A stretch of 64,000 nt of DNA. It comes from Tsuneonella sediminis (GTDB lineage Bacteria; Pseudomonadota; Alphaproteobacteria; Sphingomonadales; Sphingomonadaceae). The position numbers and the translations under genes were made by a program. Positions 1-11,411 of the stretch are shown piece after piece. The stretch lies in NCBI RefSeq assembly GCF_051912845.1, contig NZ_JBNCBU010000001.1, forward strand, positions 1,984,001 through 2,048,000, written 5' to 3'. The notes beneath the pieces are model-generated. The model did not search any database and was not told where the DNA came from. It saw only the letters and a program-made list of their open reading frames with translations. Position 1 is the stretch's first letter. Every line of letters begins with the position of its first letter.

Positions 1-338
1 TCGACGGTCGAGCAGAATACCGCGAACATGGTCGCCATTGGGTCGGTGTCGCCGCCGGTCATTATCGTCAGCAGGGCATTGCGCTGCTCGCCGGATGCGC
101 GCTCGTCGACGAAGGCGACGGCTTCCCCGCGGCCCTCGTGGATGGGCCCCGGCCATTTGAACACCGCGCCGATCCTGAGGCCGGACAGGTCGATGTCTCC
201 GTGCCTGCCTTCGTCGATCTCCATCCCGAACACCGCGTGGCAGTGCCCCTTGTCGGGCACCCCCCCGAATTGGCAGTTGCAGCCGTAGTCGCAGGTGCAG
301 TTGACGAGCTGCCTGCCCTTGAGCTTCCAGTAGGTCAT
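1..338 (-). CDS. DUF1326 domain-containing protein, partial
   Basis: The gene runs off the left edge, so only the first 112 residues are visible. It starts MTYWKLKGRQ behind a TGGAGGA ribosome binding site. A cysteine cluster C-T-C-D-Y-G-C-N-C sits near residue 14, followed by a conserved-looking stretch around GHCHAVFGMEIDEG and a later TIMTGGDTDP segment. This layout is that of DUF1326 proteins, small cytoplasmic proteins of unknown role whose cysteines suggest metal binding. It is divergent from mccB, with 139 bases between the two starts. The family call rests on recalled motif pattern, not on a search. Confidence 0.75.
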   Translation of the reverse strand, partial: MTYWKLKGRQLVNCTCDYGCNCQFGGVPDKGHCHAVFGMEIDEGRHGDIDLSGLRIGAVFKWPGPIHEGRGEAVAFVDERASGEQRNALLTIMTGGDTDPMATMFAVFCSTV

Positions 339-477
339 CGAAATCCTCCATAAACACCAGTCACGTTGGCGCGCGGCTGGAGAACTAAGGGTCGATATTA
401 CCACCGCTGGAGGCTGGCGATCAAATCGGTCTCGATGCGGCTTTGCAGCGCCGGTTTGGCGGGCTAGTCCCCCGGCC

Positions 478-2085
478 ATGACAGCACCCGTTCTGACCAG
501 CCGGCTCGACCGTGAAAGCCCCGAGGCGAAGGCTCGCTTCGACCACAACAGGACCCTTGCCGATGACTTGCGCGCGCGCGTCGCGGAGGCTGCGCTCGGC
601 GGGCCGGCCAAGCACCGCGAGCGGCACGTGAGCCGCGGCAAGCTGCTCCCGCGCGAGCGGGTCGAGCAGCTGCTCGATCCCGGCTCTCCCTTTCTCGAGA
701 TCGGACAGCTCGCGGCGAACGGGATGTACGAGGGCGACGTGAGCGGCGCCTCGATGATCTGCGGCATCGGCCGGGTCAGCGGGCGGCAGGTGATGATCGT
801 CGCTAACGATCCCACGGTGAAGGGCGGCAGTTATTACCCGATGACGGTCAAGAAGCACCTGCGCGCGCAGGAAATCGCGACCGAGAACCGGCTGCCCTGC
901 ATCTATCTTGTCGACAGCGGCGGCGCGAACCTGCCCTACCAGGCCGAGGTGTTTCCCGATCGCGAGCACTTCGGGCGCATCTTCTTCAACCAGGCGCAGA
1001 TGTCGGCCAGGGGTATCCCGCAGATCGCCTGCGTCATGGGAAGCTGCACCGCGGGCGGCGCCTACGTCCCTGCGATGAGCGACGAGACGGTGATCGTGCG
1101 CGAACAGGGCACGATCTTCCTCGCCGGACCGCCGCTGGTGAAGGCGGCGACGGGCGAGGAAATCTCGGCCGAGGACCTTGGTGGGGGCGACCTCCACGCT
1201 AAGAAATCGGGCGTTGTCGATCACCTCGCCGAGAACGACGGGCACGCGCTCACCATCGTGCGCGATATCGTCTGCCATCTCGGCGCGAACACCGGTGCCG
1301 CAACCGGCGTGGCCTTGCGCGAACCGCGCCCGCCAAAGTTCGATGCTGAAGACCTCTATGCCCTCATCCCGGACGACGTTCGCGCGCCGTACGACGTGCA
1401 CGAGGTCATCGCGCGGATCGTCGACGGAAGCGAATTCCACGAGTTCAAGGCACTCTACGGATCGACGCTGGTGTGCGGCTTTGCCCACATCTGGGGGATG
1501 CCGGTCGCGATCCTCGCCAACAACGGCGTGCTGTTTTCCGAAAGCGCGATGAAGGGTGCGCATTTCATCGAACTGGCGTGCCAGCGGCGCGTGCCGCTGC
1601 TGTTCCTCCAGAACATCAGCGGCTTCATGGTCGGCGGCAAGTACGAGGCGGAAGGGATCGCCAAGCACGGCGCCAAGCTCGTCACCGCGGTCGCCACTGC
1701 GACCGTGCCCAAGATCACCGTGGTGATCGGCGGCAGTTTCGGCGCGGGCAACTACGGCATGGCCGGCCGCGCCTATTCCCCGCGCTTCCTGTTCACCTGG
1801 CCCAACGCGCGCATCAGCGTGATGGGCGGCGAGCAGGCAGCGTCGGTGCTGGCGACAGTCCACCGCGATGCCGAAAAGTGGACGCCGGAAGAGGCCGAGG
1901 CCTTCAAGGCGCCGATTCGCCAGAAGTACGAGGACGAGGGCAACCCCTATTACGCTACCGCGCGGCTGTGGGACGACGGGGTGATCGACCCGGTCCAGAC
2001 GCGCGACGTGCTCGGCCTCGCCTTTGCCGCCACGCTCGAGGCGCCTATCCCCGAACGGCCCGCGTTCGGCGTGTTCCGGATGTAG
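478..2085 (+). CDS. mccB: Methylcrotonyl-CoA carboxylase beta subunit (carboxyltransferase)
   Basis: This is the carboxyltransferase subunit that moves the carboxyl group from carboxybiotin to 3-methylcrotonyl-CoA in leucine breakdown. Its 535 residues match the usual family length. Visible hallmarks are DSGGANLPYQAEVFPDREHF near residue 146, GSCTAGGAYVPAMSDE near residue 188 and GGSFGAGNYGMAGRAY near residue 418, which form the two crotonase-like halves and the oxyanion-hole glycines. The biotin carboxylase/carrier subunit (mccA) and isovaleryl-CoA dehydrogenase are not adjacent in this window. The sequence favours MCC over propionyl-CoA carboxylase beta because of the DREHFGRIFFNQA segment, which I recall as typical of MCC. 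Confidence 0.93.
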   Translation: MTAPVLTSRLDRESPEAKARFDHNRTLADDLRARVAEAALGGPAKHRERHVSRGKLLPRERVEQLLDPGSPFLEIGQLAANGMYEGDVSGASMICGIGRVSGRQVMIVANDPTVKGGSYYPMTVKKHLRAQEIATENRLPCIYLVDSGGANLPYQAEVFPDREHFGRIFFNQAQMSARGIPQIACVMGSCTAGGAYVPAMSDETVIVREQGTIFLAGPPLVKAATGEEISAEDLGGGDLHAKKSGVVDHLAENDGHALTIVRDIVCHLGANTGAATGVALREPRPPKFDAEDLYALIPDDVRAPYDVHEVIARIVDGSEFHEFKALYGSTLVCGFAHIWGMPVAILANNGVLFSESAMKGAHFIELACQRRVPLLFLQNISGFMVGGKYEAEGIAKHGAKLVTAVATATVPKITVVIGGSFGAGNYGMAGRAYSPRFLFTWPNARISVMGGEQAASVLATVHRDAEKWTPEEAEAFKAPIRQKYEDEGNPYYATARLWDDGVIDPVQTRDVLGLAFAATLEAPIPERPAFGVFRM

Positions 2086-2150
2086 CGAAAGCGCGCGCTT
2101 GCTCGGCGGAAACGGGCGTGCGAAGCACCGCGACAGGGAGAAAGGATGCG

Positions 2151-2780
2151 GTGACGGGGCAACGCTCACTGGCCGGCAGCGGCGCCTCGCTGCTTTCGCG
2201 CATCGTGCGCCGCATCCTCGTAGCGCTCTACCGCTGGAAGGGCTGGCGGATCGAAGGGGGGCACCCCGGCGTGCCCAAGTTCATCATCACCGGCGCTCCG
2301 CACACGTCCAACTGGGACTTCGTGTTCTTCATCGGCACGACCCATCAGCTCGGCATTCGCCCGAGCTTCATGGGCAAGCACACCCTGTTCAAGTGGCCGA
2401 TGACCAGGTTCATGCACGACATGGGCGGGATCGGCGTCGACCGGTCGAGGCGGGGCTCGAACTACGTCGATCAGGTCGCCCGCGAATTTGCCTGCCGAGA
2501 CGAGCTGGCCCTTGTCGTCGCGCCCGAAGGATCGCGCACGAGCGACGGCACCTGGCGGACCGGTTTCTGGCACATCGCCCGCGCCGCGGGAGTGCCGATC
2601 GTGCCGGCATGGGTCGACCATGCGACGATGAAGGGCGGGCTCGGCGCGCCGATCTGGCCCAGCGGCGACCTTGCCGCGGACCTGGCGAAGCTCGCCGATT
2701 TCTATCTTTCCAGAATGCCCGGCTGCCCGCGGTTCCTGCGGCTCGCCGAGGAGGCGCAAAGGATGAAGAGCGATGATTGA
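2151..2780 (+). CDS. Lysophospholipid acyltransferase family protein (PlsC-like)
   Basis: This is a 209-residue acyltransferase that probably acylates a lysophospholipid or similar acceptor at the inner membrane. The HX4D catalytic motif reads HTSNWD at residue 51, and the acceptor-binding motif reads PEGSR near residue 125, where the family usually has EGTR. A GTG start is chosen because GGGAGAAAGG lies just upstream; the open frame extends further 5' only inside mccB. The 3' end overlaps the next gene by 8 bases, so the two are probably co-translated. The exact acyl acceptor cannot be told from sequence. Confidence 0.82.
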   Translation: MTGQRSLAGSGASLLSRIVRRILVALYRWKGWRIEGGHPGVPKFIITGAPHTSNWDFVFFIGTTHQLGIRPSFMGKHTLFKWPMTRFMHDMGGIGVDRSRRGSNYVDQVAREFACRDELALVVAPEGSRTSDGTWRTGFWHIARAAGVPIVPAWVDHATMKGGLGAPIWPSGDLAADLAKLADFYLSRMPGCPRFLRLAEEAQRMKSDD

Positions 2781-3567
2781 AGCGCTGGCGGGCAATGCCG
2801 CGATACTCCTGGGGCTCGTGCTCCTGCTGTGGGTCATTTCGCTCCAGATCGACGACGTCTCGTTCATCGACAGCTTCTGGGGCGGGGGGATGGCGCTGCT
2901 TGCGCTCGTCAGCTGGCTGCGGCTGGCCGAGCCGGGGCCGCTTGCGACCCTCCTCATGGTGATGACCGTGCTGTGGGGAGGGCGCCTCGCGATCCACCTC
3001 TATCGCCGCTGGCGGCGAGAGGGCGAGGACCCGCGCTATGCACGGATGATGCGCAAACCGCGCGAGCAGGGCCGTTTCGCGATCGCGGCGTTGACCAAAG
3101 TGTTCCTCGGCCAGGCGGTGCTGCTGTTCGTCGTTTCCAGTCCGGCGCAGGCGGGGATCGTCGCGGCGGGCGGGGTGCAGCCGATCAGCGGACTGGCCCT
3201 CCTCGGTTTCGCGCTGTGGCTGGTCGGCATCGTGTTCGAGTGGGTCGGGGACTGGCAGCTTGCGCGGTTTCGGGCCGACCCGGCGAACAAGGGCGAGGTG
3301 ATGGATCGCGGCCTGTGGCGCTATACGCGCCACCCGAATTATTTTGGCGACGCCTGCGCGTGGTGGGGCATCTGGCTCGTCGCCGCCAGCGCGGGGTGGT
3401 GGATCGCCGCATGGACGGTCGCGGGCCCGCTGTTCCTCACCTTCACGCTCACGCGCTGGTCGGGCAAGCCGCTGCTGGAAGCCGGCATGGCAAAGCGCCG
3501 GCCGGGGTATGCCGAATACGTCCGGCGCACGTCGGGCTTCTTTCCGCTGCCGCCCAGGAAGACCTGA
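2773..3567 (+). CDS. DUF1295 domain-containing membrane protein (steroid 5-alpha-reductase-like)
   Basis: This is a 264-residue polytopic membrane protein with about six hydrophobic segments. The C-terminal half carries GLWRYTRHPNYFGDACAWWG near residue 180, the signature shared by DUF1295, steroid 5-alpha-reductase C-terminal and isoprenylcysteine methyltransferase families; it binds NADPH or SAM in characterised members. It also has the SFIDSFWG motif near residue 33 typical of DUF1295. It overlaps the acyltransferase gene by 8 bases, so a role in lipid modification is a fair inference. The substrate is unknown. Confidence 0.85.
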   Translation: MIEALAGNAAILLGLVLLLWVISLQIDDVSFIDSFWGGGMALLALVSWLRLAEPGPLATLLMVMTVLWGGRLAIHLYRRWRREGEDPRYARMMRKPREQGRFAIAALTKVFLGQAVLLFVVSSPAQAGIVAAGGVQPISGLALLGFALWLVGIVFEWVGDWQLARFRADPANKGEVMDRGLWRYTRHPNYFGDACAWWGIWLVAASAGWWIAAWTVAGPLFLTFTLTRWSGKPLLEAGMAKRRPGYAEYVRRTSGFFPLPPRKT

Positions 3568-3624
3568 AACATCGGGCGCACTCGCCCGTTGGATCTTCAC
3601 AGACGATCGATCCGGAGAGTTTTC

Positions 3625-4110
3625 ATGCGCCTTGCCTATGCCATCCCCCTTGCCGCGCCGCTTGCCCTCTCGCTCGCGAGCTGCGGCGACACAGCGCCCG
3701 CCGAGCGCGCCGACGCTGACAGCGCCGGCGTTGACGTCGATTTGCCTCAGGTAGACCCGCGGTTTCCCTCGGTCGCGCCCGACGCGCGCACCAGCGTCAA
3801 CTATGCGGGCACCTACGCGCAGCCCGTCGCTGACGGCCAGCGGTCGATTTCGCTCAACACCGATGGAACCTACGTGTTGCGCGAACCGGGGGGAGCGGAG
3901 ACCACCGGCACGTACAACTGGTACGCCGATAACAGCCGGATCCTCATGAAGGTCGACGGCAGGAACGAGGTCTATGCCATCGCCGACGGCGCGCTCTATC
4001 GCATGCCCGACGAAAACGCTCCGACCACCGGCACGATGACCGAAGAACAGACCTATCGTCGGGTCAGCGGTTCCGCGCCGTCAGCCACCGGTACAGCGAC
4101 GGCGCGATAG
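3625..4110 (+). CDS. Putative lipoprotein
   Basis: The protein has 161 residues. The start at 3625 is chosen because GGAGAG lies 6 bases upstream and the translation begins with a lipoprotein signal: MRLAYAIPLAAPLALSLASC, with the lipobox LASC ending at Cys20. The mature part begins Asp/Ala-rich and then has a beta-rich segment (YAGTYAQPVADGQRSISLNT onward) resembling small META/copper-resistance-like barrels, though I do not recognise a named family. It stands between the DUF1295 gene and a TetR gene in the same direction. Confidence 0.7.
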   Translation: MRLAYAIPLAAPLALSLASCGDTAPAERADADSAGVDVDLPQVDPRFPSVAPDARTSVNYAGTYAQPVADGQRSISLNTDGTYVLREPGGAETTGTYNWYADNSRILMKVDGRNEVYAIADGALYRMPDENAPTTGTMTEEQTYRRVSGSAPSATGTATAR

Positions 4111-4167
4111 CCCCTTCAAACCGCCTGCCCGCACGCTTACACTCACCAGTTCAAGCGGGAGTATGAA

Positions 4168-4800
4168 ATGAGCGGAAGCGGGATCGATCCCCGAAGCGAG
4201 AAGGACCGGCTGGTCCGGACTGCGATGCGCATGATCGAGGAGCGGGGTGACGATGTGACGCGCACGGCGCTTGCCGCGGGCGCCGGGGTCCCGCGCTCGC
4301 GCGTGGAAGTCCTGTTTCCCGAAGAGACCGACCTTTTCGACGCGATTGTCGAACGCTGGTTCGCCGACCACGTCGCGATCATGGAAGACGTTCTGGCGAG
4401 CGATCTCCCTCCCAATCGCAAGATGTATGAATTCTTCGCCCGCCGTTTCCGCCTCCAGCGCGAACGGTTTCGGGCGGACCCGGCCGCGTTCAAGATTTAC
4501 TGCGAGCTTGGCGCCGCCCATTTCGAGCGCGTGCGCAGCTATGTCGACCTGGCGGATCACTACCTGTGCGAGCTGATCGCACAGGCTCAGGCGGAGGGTG
4601 CATTCGAGGGACTTGCGATCGACGAGGCGCTGAGCCTGATCAACCAGATGGTCCTGCCCTACACGATGGCCGATATCCTCACCTACATGGAACCCCGCCT
4701 GAGCGAGGAGAAGCTCGCGCGGATAATCGACACGTTGTTCGCAGGGCTGAGCGCGACCGACGGCGGGGCGCGCGGGGTCGCGGGGCTGCGAGCCGCCTGA
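4168..4800 (+). CDS. TetR/AcrR family transcriptional regulator
   Basis: The 210-residue protein has a TetR-type N-terminal helix-turn-helix at about residues 14-58 (RTAMRMIEERGDDVTRTALA followed by GAGVPRSRVEVLFPEETDLF), then an all-helical ligand-binding half. The usual Tyr-x-x-Phe of the recognition helix is replaced by V-E-V-L-F. GGGAG lies 9 bases before the ATG. The regulated gene is not obvious; neighbours are a lipoprotein upstream and a 5'-nucleotidase gene convergent downstream. Confidence 0.82.
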   Translation: MSGSGIDPRSEKDRLVRTAMRMIEERGDDVTRTALAAGAGVPRSRVEVLFPEETDLFDAIVERWFADHVAIMEDVLASDLPPNRKMYEFFARRFRLQRERFRADPAAFKIYCELGAAHFERVRSYVDLADHYLCELIAQAQAEGAFEGLAIDEALSLINQMVLPYTMADILTYMEPRLSEEKLARIIDTLFAGLSATDGGARGVAGLRAA

Positions 4801-4810
4801 CCCGTGCGCC

Positions 4811-6592
4811 CTACCGGGGCGTCACGTCAATGGTGCGATCTTCCGTCGGCACGGCGCGCGCGGGTCTGACCGCCAGCCAATCCTGCAGCGCGTCGATGTC
4901 GATCGCTCCGCGAACCACGTCGCGTCCCTTGGCGAACAGGCCGAAGCTGTCTCCGCCCTGGGCAAGGAAATTGCTTACCGTCACGCGGTAGGTCGTGGCC
5001 GGATCGATCGGCACTCCGTTGAGGGACAGTCCCACGATCCGTTGCCCGATCGGCCTGGCCATGTCGTAGCGATAGACGAACCCTTGCGACGGGGTCAGCA
5101 CCTGGACCGGCGCCTGGTCATCGAAACCCTGTTCGAGCACCGCCTTCAGCTCGGCCCCGGTCAGGCTCATCGTCACCAGTTCATTGTTGAACGGCTGGAT
5201 CTGGTAAAGCGCGCCGAACGTGACCGACCCGTCCGGGGAAGGTGCGATCACGGCCGGGGCACGGATGCCGAACGGGTTCATGAACGCGATTTGCGCGCCG
5301 GCCGCGCGGGTCGCGGCCAGCTGGGCGTCTGCGATCAGGTTGCCGAGCGACCCTCCGGTGTTGCCGCCGCCTTCACCGGGACGGCTCGCGGTCCCCGCGA
5401 TCCAGCCGACCTTCCGGCTTGAAAAGGCCTTCGATGCGTCGACGAACTTCGCGACGTAGGTCGCGACGTCCGCCCGCGGCTCGAACCGGGGCACCAGGTC
5501 GGTGTTCGCCACCGGCCCGCGCGACGCCGTGTAGGGCGCGCTCTGGACGATCACGTTCTTCGCTTTTCTGGATACGACGTTGCCCGCGACCGGATCGATC
5601 GCGAGGGTGATGTCGGTAACCAGCGCGCCATAGACCCCGGCGCTCGTCAGCAGCAGCGGGCTTGAGCGGCCGGGCAGGTCGCGCTCGCACACGTATGCCC
5701 AGTGCGTATGACCCGATACGATGACATCGACCTTGGGCGAAAGGCGATCGAGTATCGGCAGGATCGCACCGCTGAGATCGTTGCAGCCCTGCGGGTCGGG
5801 CTCCCCCGCCGTCCGCCCGCCCTGGTGGAGGAGAACGACGACGGCGTCGGCACCGTTTGCGCGCAGATCGTCCGCTGCGCGGTTGATCGTCTCCGCCTCG
5901 TCGCCGAAGGTCAGGCCGGCGACCGCTTCGGGCAGCACGAGGCCCGGGGTATCCTTCAGCGTCAGCCCGACGAAGCCCACAGTGACTTCGCGCGATCCCT
6001 CTCCGAAGGTCCGGGTTCCGGTTGCGGGAAATAGTGTCTGGCCGCTCTCGGTTTCGACATTCGCCGCAAGATACCTGAACCGGGCGCCGGTAAAGGGCTC
6101 CACCGCGCAGGGCTCGCGCCGGGTGTGCACGTCGCAGCCGCCGTTCTGAAGCCGCAGGAGCTCGGCGCGCCCCCGGTCGAATTCGTGGTTGCCGACAGCG
6201 TTGAAATCGAGCCCGATGCGGTTCATCGCGCCCACCGCCGGCTCGTCGAGATAGAGCGACGAGGCGAATTGCGACGCCCCGGTCATGTCGCCAGCGGACA
6301 CCGTGACGGAATGCTGGTGCCGCGCCCGGATCGAGTCGACCGCCGAGGCGAGATAGGCCGCACCGCCGGCCGGCACGCCAACAAGCTCTCCGTCCGGCCC
6401 GGGTAAGAACACCGACTGGTTCGGCGGTTCGATCGCGCCATGGAAATCGTTGAGGGCGATGATCCCGACCTCGACCGGGGCAGGCGGGGCGGCGGGCACC
6501 GTCGCGCAGGCCGCGAGGGACGCGGACAGGACCACAGCGAAGGAGCGGGCGGGGCGGAGGGTGGGGAGCCGGGCGGGCAGGTGCAGCGACAT
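4811..6592 (-). CDS. 5'-nucleotidase / metallophosphoesterase lipoprotein
   Basis: This is a 593-residue exported enzyme of the UshA/CD73 family, which removes phosphate from nucleotides in the periplasm. The N-terminus has a signal ending in the lipobox LAAC near residue 29. Dimetal-site motifs are all present: NDFHG near residue 48, AGDMTGAS near residue 100, GNHEFDRG near residue 136 and SGHTHW near residue 290. The C-terminal half holds the substrate-binding 5-nucleotidase domain (GGDSFGLFAKG near residue 555). It is convergent with the TetR gene, with only 10 bases between stop codons. Lipid anchoring is inferred from the lipobox. Confidence 0.9.
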   Translation of the reverse strand: MSLHLPARLPTLRPARSFAVVLSASLAACATVPAAPPAPVEVGIIALNDFHGAIEPPNQSVFLPGPDGELVGVPAGGAAYLASAVDSIRARHQHSVTVSAGDMTGASQFASSLYLDEPAVGAMNRIGLDFNAVGNHEFDRGRAELLRLQNGGCDVHTRREPCAVEPFTGARFRYLAANVETESGQTLFPATGTRTFGEGSREVTVGFVGLTLKDTPGLVLPEAVAGLTFGDEAETINRAADDLRANGADAVVVLLHQGGRTAGEPDPQGCNDLSGAILPILDRLSPKVDVIVSGHTHWAYVCERDLPGRSSPLLLTSAGVYGALVTDITLAIDPVAGNVVSRKAKNVIVQSAPYTASRGPVANTDLVPRFEPRADVATYVAKFVDASKAFSSRKVGWIAGTASRPGEGGGNTGGSLGNLIADAQLAATRAAGAQIAFMNPFGIRAPAVIAPSPDGSVTFGALYQIQPFNNELVTMSLTGAELKAVLEQGFDDQAPVQVLTPSQGFVYRYDMARPIGQRIVGLSLNGVPIDPATTYRVTVSNFLAQGGDSFGLFAKGRDVVRGAIDIDALQDWLAVRPARAVPTEDRTIDVTPR

Positions 6593-6650
6593 GACCCGCG
6601 AATGCCCGCGACCGCGCTCGACCGCAAGCGGATGTTATTCGACGGCGAAC

Positions 6651-6676
6651 GGAACGTTCGGGGCGTCACTCTTGTT
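6651..6676 (+). promoter_or_regulatory. Candidate EcfG-type promoter upstream of small membrane peptide
   Basis: GGAAC at 6651-6655 is followed after 17 bases by TGTT at 6673-6676. The alphaproteobacterial general-stress sigma factor EcfG is known to read GGAAC-N16/17-CGTT, so the -35 is perfect and the -10 matches three of four. The -35 also lies inside a CGAACG-GAA-CGTTCG inverted repeat. The ATG of the small peptide is about 40 bases downstream, a good distance. Confidence 0.4.
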
Positions 6677-6714
6677 AGTCACGAGCCGGTAACGACCGGA
6701 AGAAAGGACAGGAA

Positions 6715-6807
6715 ATGCAGGCCGACGCACTCGTCATAGCCGCGCTTCTCGCGCTGGTCCTGGCGGTCGGCCTGATTCTCCTCGCGTTGTTTCGCGGGCG
6801 TCGCTGA
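6715..6807 (+). CDS. Small single-pass membrane peptide (30 aa)
   Basis: A short frame encodes MQADALVIAALLALVLAVGL followed by ILLALFRGRR: one hydrophobic helix of about 22 residues with a positively charged cytoplasmic tail. A ribosome binding site (GGACAGGA) sits directly upstream, and a GGAAC promoter-like element lies about 60 bases upstream. It sits alone between the divergently read 5'-nucleotidase gene and the 3' end of gyrB. I do not recognise a family. Short frames arise by chance in GC-rich DNA, but the sharply hydrophobic composition and good start signals argue for a real gene. Confidence 0.45.
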   Translation: MQADALVIAALLALVLAVGLILLALFRGRR

Positions 6808-6868
6808 TTGCCGGCTTCAACGCCGCCGACCTGCGGCACCTGACGCTTCGCACCGGCCTTCGCTGCGG

Positions 6869-9403
<2,535 letters not shown>

Positions 9404-9508
9404 GCCGATCATATAGGCATCGAGGGGGCATTTAGGAACCTTTCGCACCCCCTTCCATCCACAGCCGATTGGTGCTGAAAGGCGGGCACGTCCCAGGGGG
9501 AGATTCCG

Positions 9509-10930
9509 ATGAAAAACGTGGTGCTTACGGCTATTGCAGGCGTCCTTGCGGCCTCCCCGGTGGCGGCTCAGATGACGATCGAGCCGATGGGGCCGCTGCG
9601 TCCGGACCAGGCGCGGTTCTTCGAACTGTACAAGGAACTGGTCGAAACCGACACGTCGCTGCCGGACGGCAGCTGCACCAGGGCTGCCGCGCAGCTCGCG
9701 GACCGGCTCAAGGCGGCCGGTTTCGCCGACGATCAGCTGACGCGGTTCTCGGTCCCCGAGCATCCCGAGGACGGCGGGCTCGTGGCGGTCCTGCCGGGCA
9801 CGTCGAAGACGCTGGAGCCGATGCTCCTGCTCGCGCACATCGATGTCGTCGCCGCCAAGCGCGCAGACTGGGAACGCGATCCGTTCAAGCTGGTGGAGGA
9901 GAACGGGTACTACTACGCCCGCGGTATCCTCGACGACAAGTTCCAGGCCGCGGTGTGGACCGACACGCTGATCCGCCTCAAGGAAGCCGGGCACAAGCCC
10001 AAGCGCACGATCAAGCTGGCGCTGACCTGCGGCGAGGAGACCGACAACGCCTTCAACGGCGCCGAGTATCTGGCCAAGGAGCGGCTCCCGCTGATCGACG
10101 CCGCCTTCGCGCTCAACGAAGGTGGCGGCGGACGCACCGACGGCAAGGGTCGCCTCCTCGTCCAGACGGTCCAGGTCGGCGAGAAGATCTACCAGGATTA
10201 CAAGCTGGTCGCGACAAATCCGGGCGGGCACAGCAGCCAGCCCGTCCCCGACAACGCCATCTACGACATGTCGCAGGCGCTTCTGAAGATCGCCGCGCAC
10301 GAGTTTCCAGCCGAATTCAACGACACTACCCGTGCCTTCTTCGCCAAGGCCGGCGCTCTGCGCGGGGACGATACCGGAAAGGCGATGGTCGCGCTGACGA
10401 AGGACCTGGGCAATTCGCAGGCGATGGAAATCGTCAACCGCGACAAGGCGCTCCATTCGATGCTGCGCACCACCTGCGTCGCGACGCTGATCGACGGCGG
10501 TCATGCCCTCAACGCGCTGCCCCAAAGGGTCGAGGCGAACGTCAACTGCCGCATATTCCCGGGCCACACGCGCGAGGAGATCCGCGGCGAGATTGCCCGG
10601 ATCATCGGAAACGACCGGATCGCCATTTCGTACGGGCGCGACGACAAGCCGGTCGCCGTGAACCCGCCGCTCGACCCGAAGATCATCGGACCGGTCGAGA
10701 AGCTTGCGGCAAAGCACTTTCCCGGCGTTCCGGTCATCCCGACGATGTCGACCGGCGCGACCGACGGGGTCTACACCGGCGGCGCGGGCATCCCGACATA
10801 CGGCGTCCCGAGCGCGTGGACCGATCCCGACGGGAACGGTACCCACGGCCTGAACGAGCGGCTCAACGTTCGCGGGGTCTACACGGGCCGCGACTACCTG
10901 TTCGACCTGGTGAAGGCGCTGGCGCAATAG
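9509..10930 (+). CDS. Secreted M20/M25/M40 family metallopeptidase
   Basis: This is a 473-residue zinc-dependent aminoacylase/carboxypeptidase-like enzyme with a cleavable signal peptide (MKNVVLTAIAGVLAASPVAA), so it acts in the periplasm. Metal-site residues are visible in order: HIDVVAA (His, Asp) near residue 111, GILDDKFQAAVW (bridging Asp) near residue 145, CGEETDN (general base and ligand Glu) near residue 175 and GATDGVYTGGAGIPTYG near residue 415. The PGGHSSQP loop near residue 237 marks the dimerisation domain. GGGGGAGA lies upstream of the ATG. Substrate unknown. Confidence 0.92.
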   Translation: MKNVVLTAIAGVLAASPVAAQMTIEPMGPLRPDQARFFELYKELVETDTSLPDGSCTRAAAQLADRLKAAGFADDQLTRFSVPEHPEDGGLVAVLPGTSKTLEPMLLLAHIDVVAAKRADWERDPFKLVEENGYYYARGILDDKFQAAVWTDTLIRLKEAGHKPKRTIKLALTCGEETDNAFNGAEYLAKERLPLIDAAFALNEGGGGRTDGKGRLLVQTVQVGEKIYQDYKLVATNPGGHSSQPVPDNAIYDMSQALLKIAAHEFPAEFNDTTRAFFAKAGALRGDDTGKAMVALTKDLGNSQAMEIVNRDKALHSMLRTTCVATLIDGGHALNALPQRVEANVNCRIFPGHTREEIRGEIARIIGNDRIAISYGRDDKPVAVNPPLDPKIIGPVEKLAAKHFPGVPVIPTMSTGATDGVYTGGAGIPTYGVPSAWTDPDGNGTHGLNERLNVRGVYTGRDYLFDLVKALAQ

Positions 10931-10976
10931 GAACCGGAGCGCGGTCGCGCGTTTTCCTTCCCGAAAGGGACAGGGA

Positions 10977-11411
10977 ATGCGCGGACCGGCCCGAACACTC
11001 GCGGTTCTTTCGGCATTTTGGCTGCTGGCCGGTTGCGCTGACCTGCCGCGCGACCCGGCCGGGACGACACAGCGGATCAAACGCACCGGCACTCTGCGGT
11101 TCGGGCTCGTCGCCGGTGCGCGTCTCGACCGGGCGGCAGGGACGGTTCTTGCAAATCTGCAGGATCGCACCGGTGCGCGAACCGAGTTGCGGGTAGGTGA
11201 CAGCGAGGAGCTGTTCGCGGCCTTGGAGCGGGGGGAGATCGACCTCGTCTACGGGCGGTTTGCCGCCGATTCGCCGTGGGCCGAGCGGATCCACCTGGCC
11301 GATCCGCCTGGGATGCTCGGCGAGCCTGCCCAAAGCGAACCGGTGCCGCGCTTCGCGACCATGCTGGGCGAGAACGGCTTGATCATGATCATCGCGCGGA
11401 GCGGCGAATGA
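10977..11411 (+). CDS. Lipoprotein resembling a truncated solute-binding protein
   Basis: The 144-residue protein has a lipoprotein signal ending in LLAGC near residue 21. The mature part starts QRIKRTGTLRFGLVAGARLD, like the opening of polar amino-acid (family 3) binding proteins (IxxxGxLRVG), and continues with ELFAALERGEIDLVYGRFAA, resembling the GxxDxxxG motif of that fold. It covers only about one lobe. Its stop codon overlaps the start of the cation transporter gene (ATGA), so they are translationally coupled. I infer a sensing or metal-delivery role but cannot show it. Confidence 0.65.
   Translation: MRGPARTLAVLSAFWLLAGCADLPRDPAGTTQRIKRTGTLRFGLVAGARLDRAAGTVLANLQDRTGARTELRVGDSEELFAALERGEIDLVYGRFAADSPWAERIHLADPPGMLGEPAQSEPVPRFATMLGENGLIMIIARSGE

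Noticed and set aside
421..2169. Long open frame of 582 codons on the minus strand opposite mccB
   Set aside because: It mirrors mccB, has Arg/His/Asp-rich translation without any family motif, and mccB itself is certain.
9413..11170. Minus-strand continuation of the gyrB frame for over 580 codons
   Set aside because: Upstream of the GyrB start the translation is antisense to the clearly real M20 peptidase gene and has no recognisable features.
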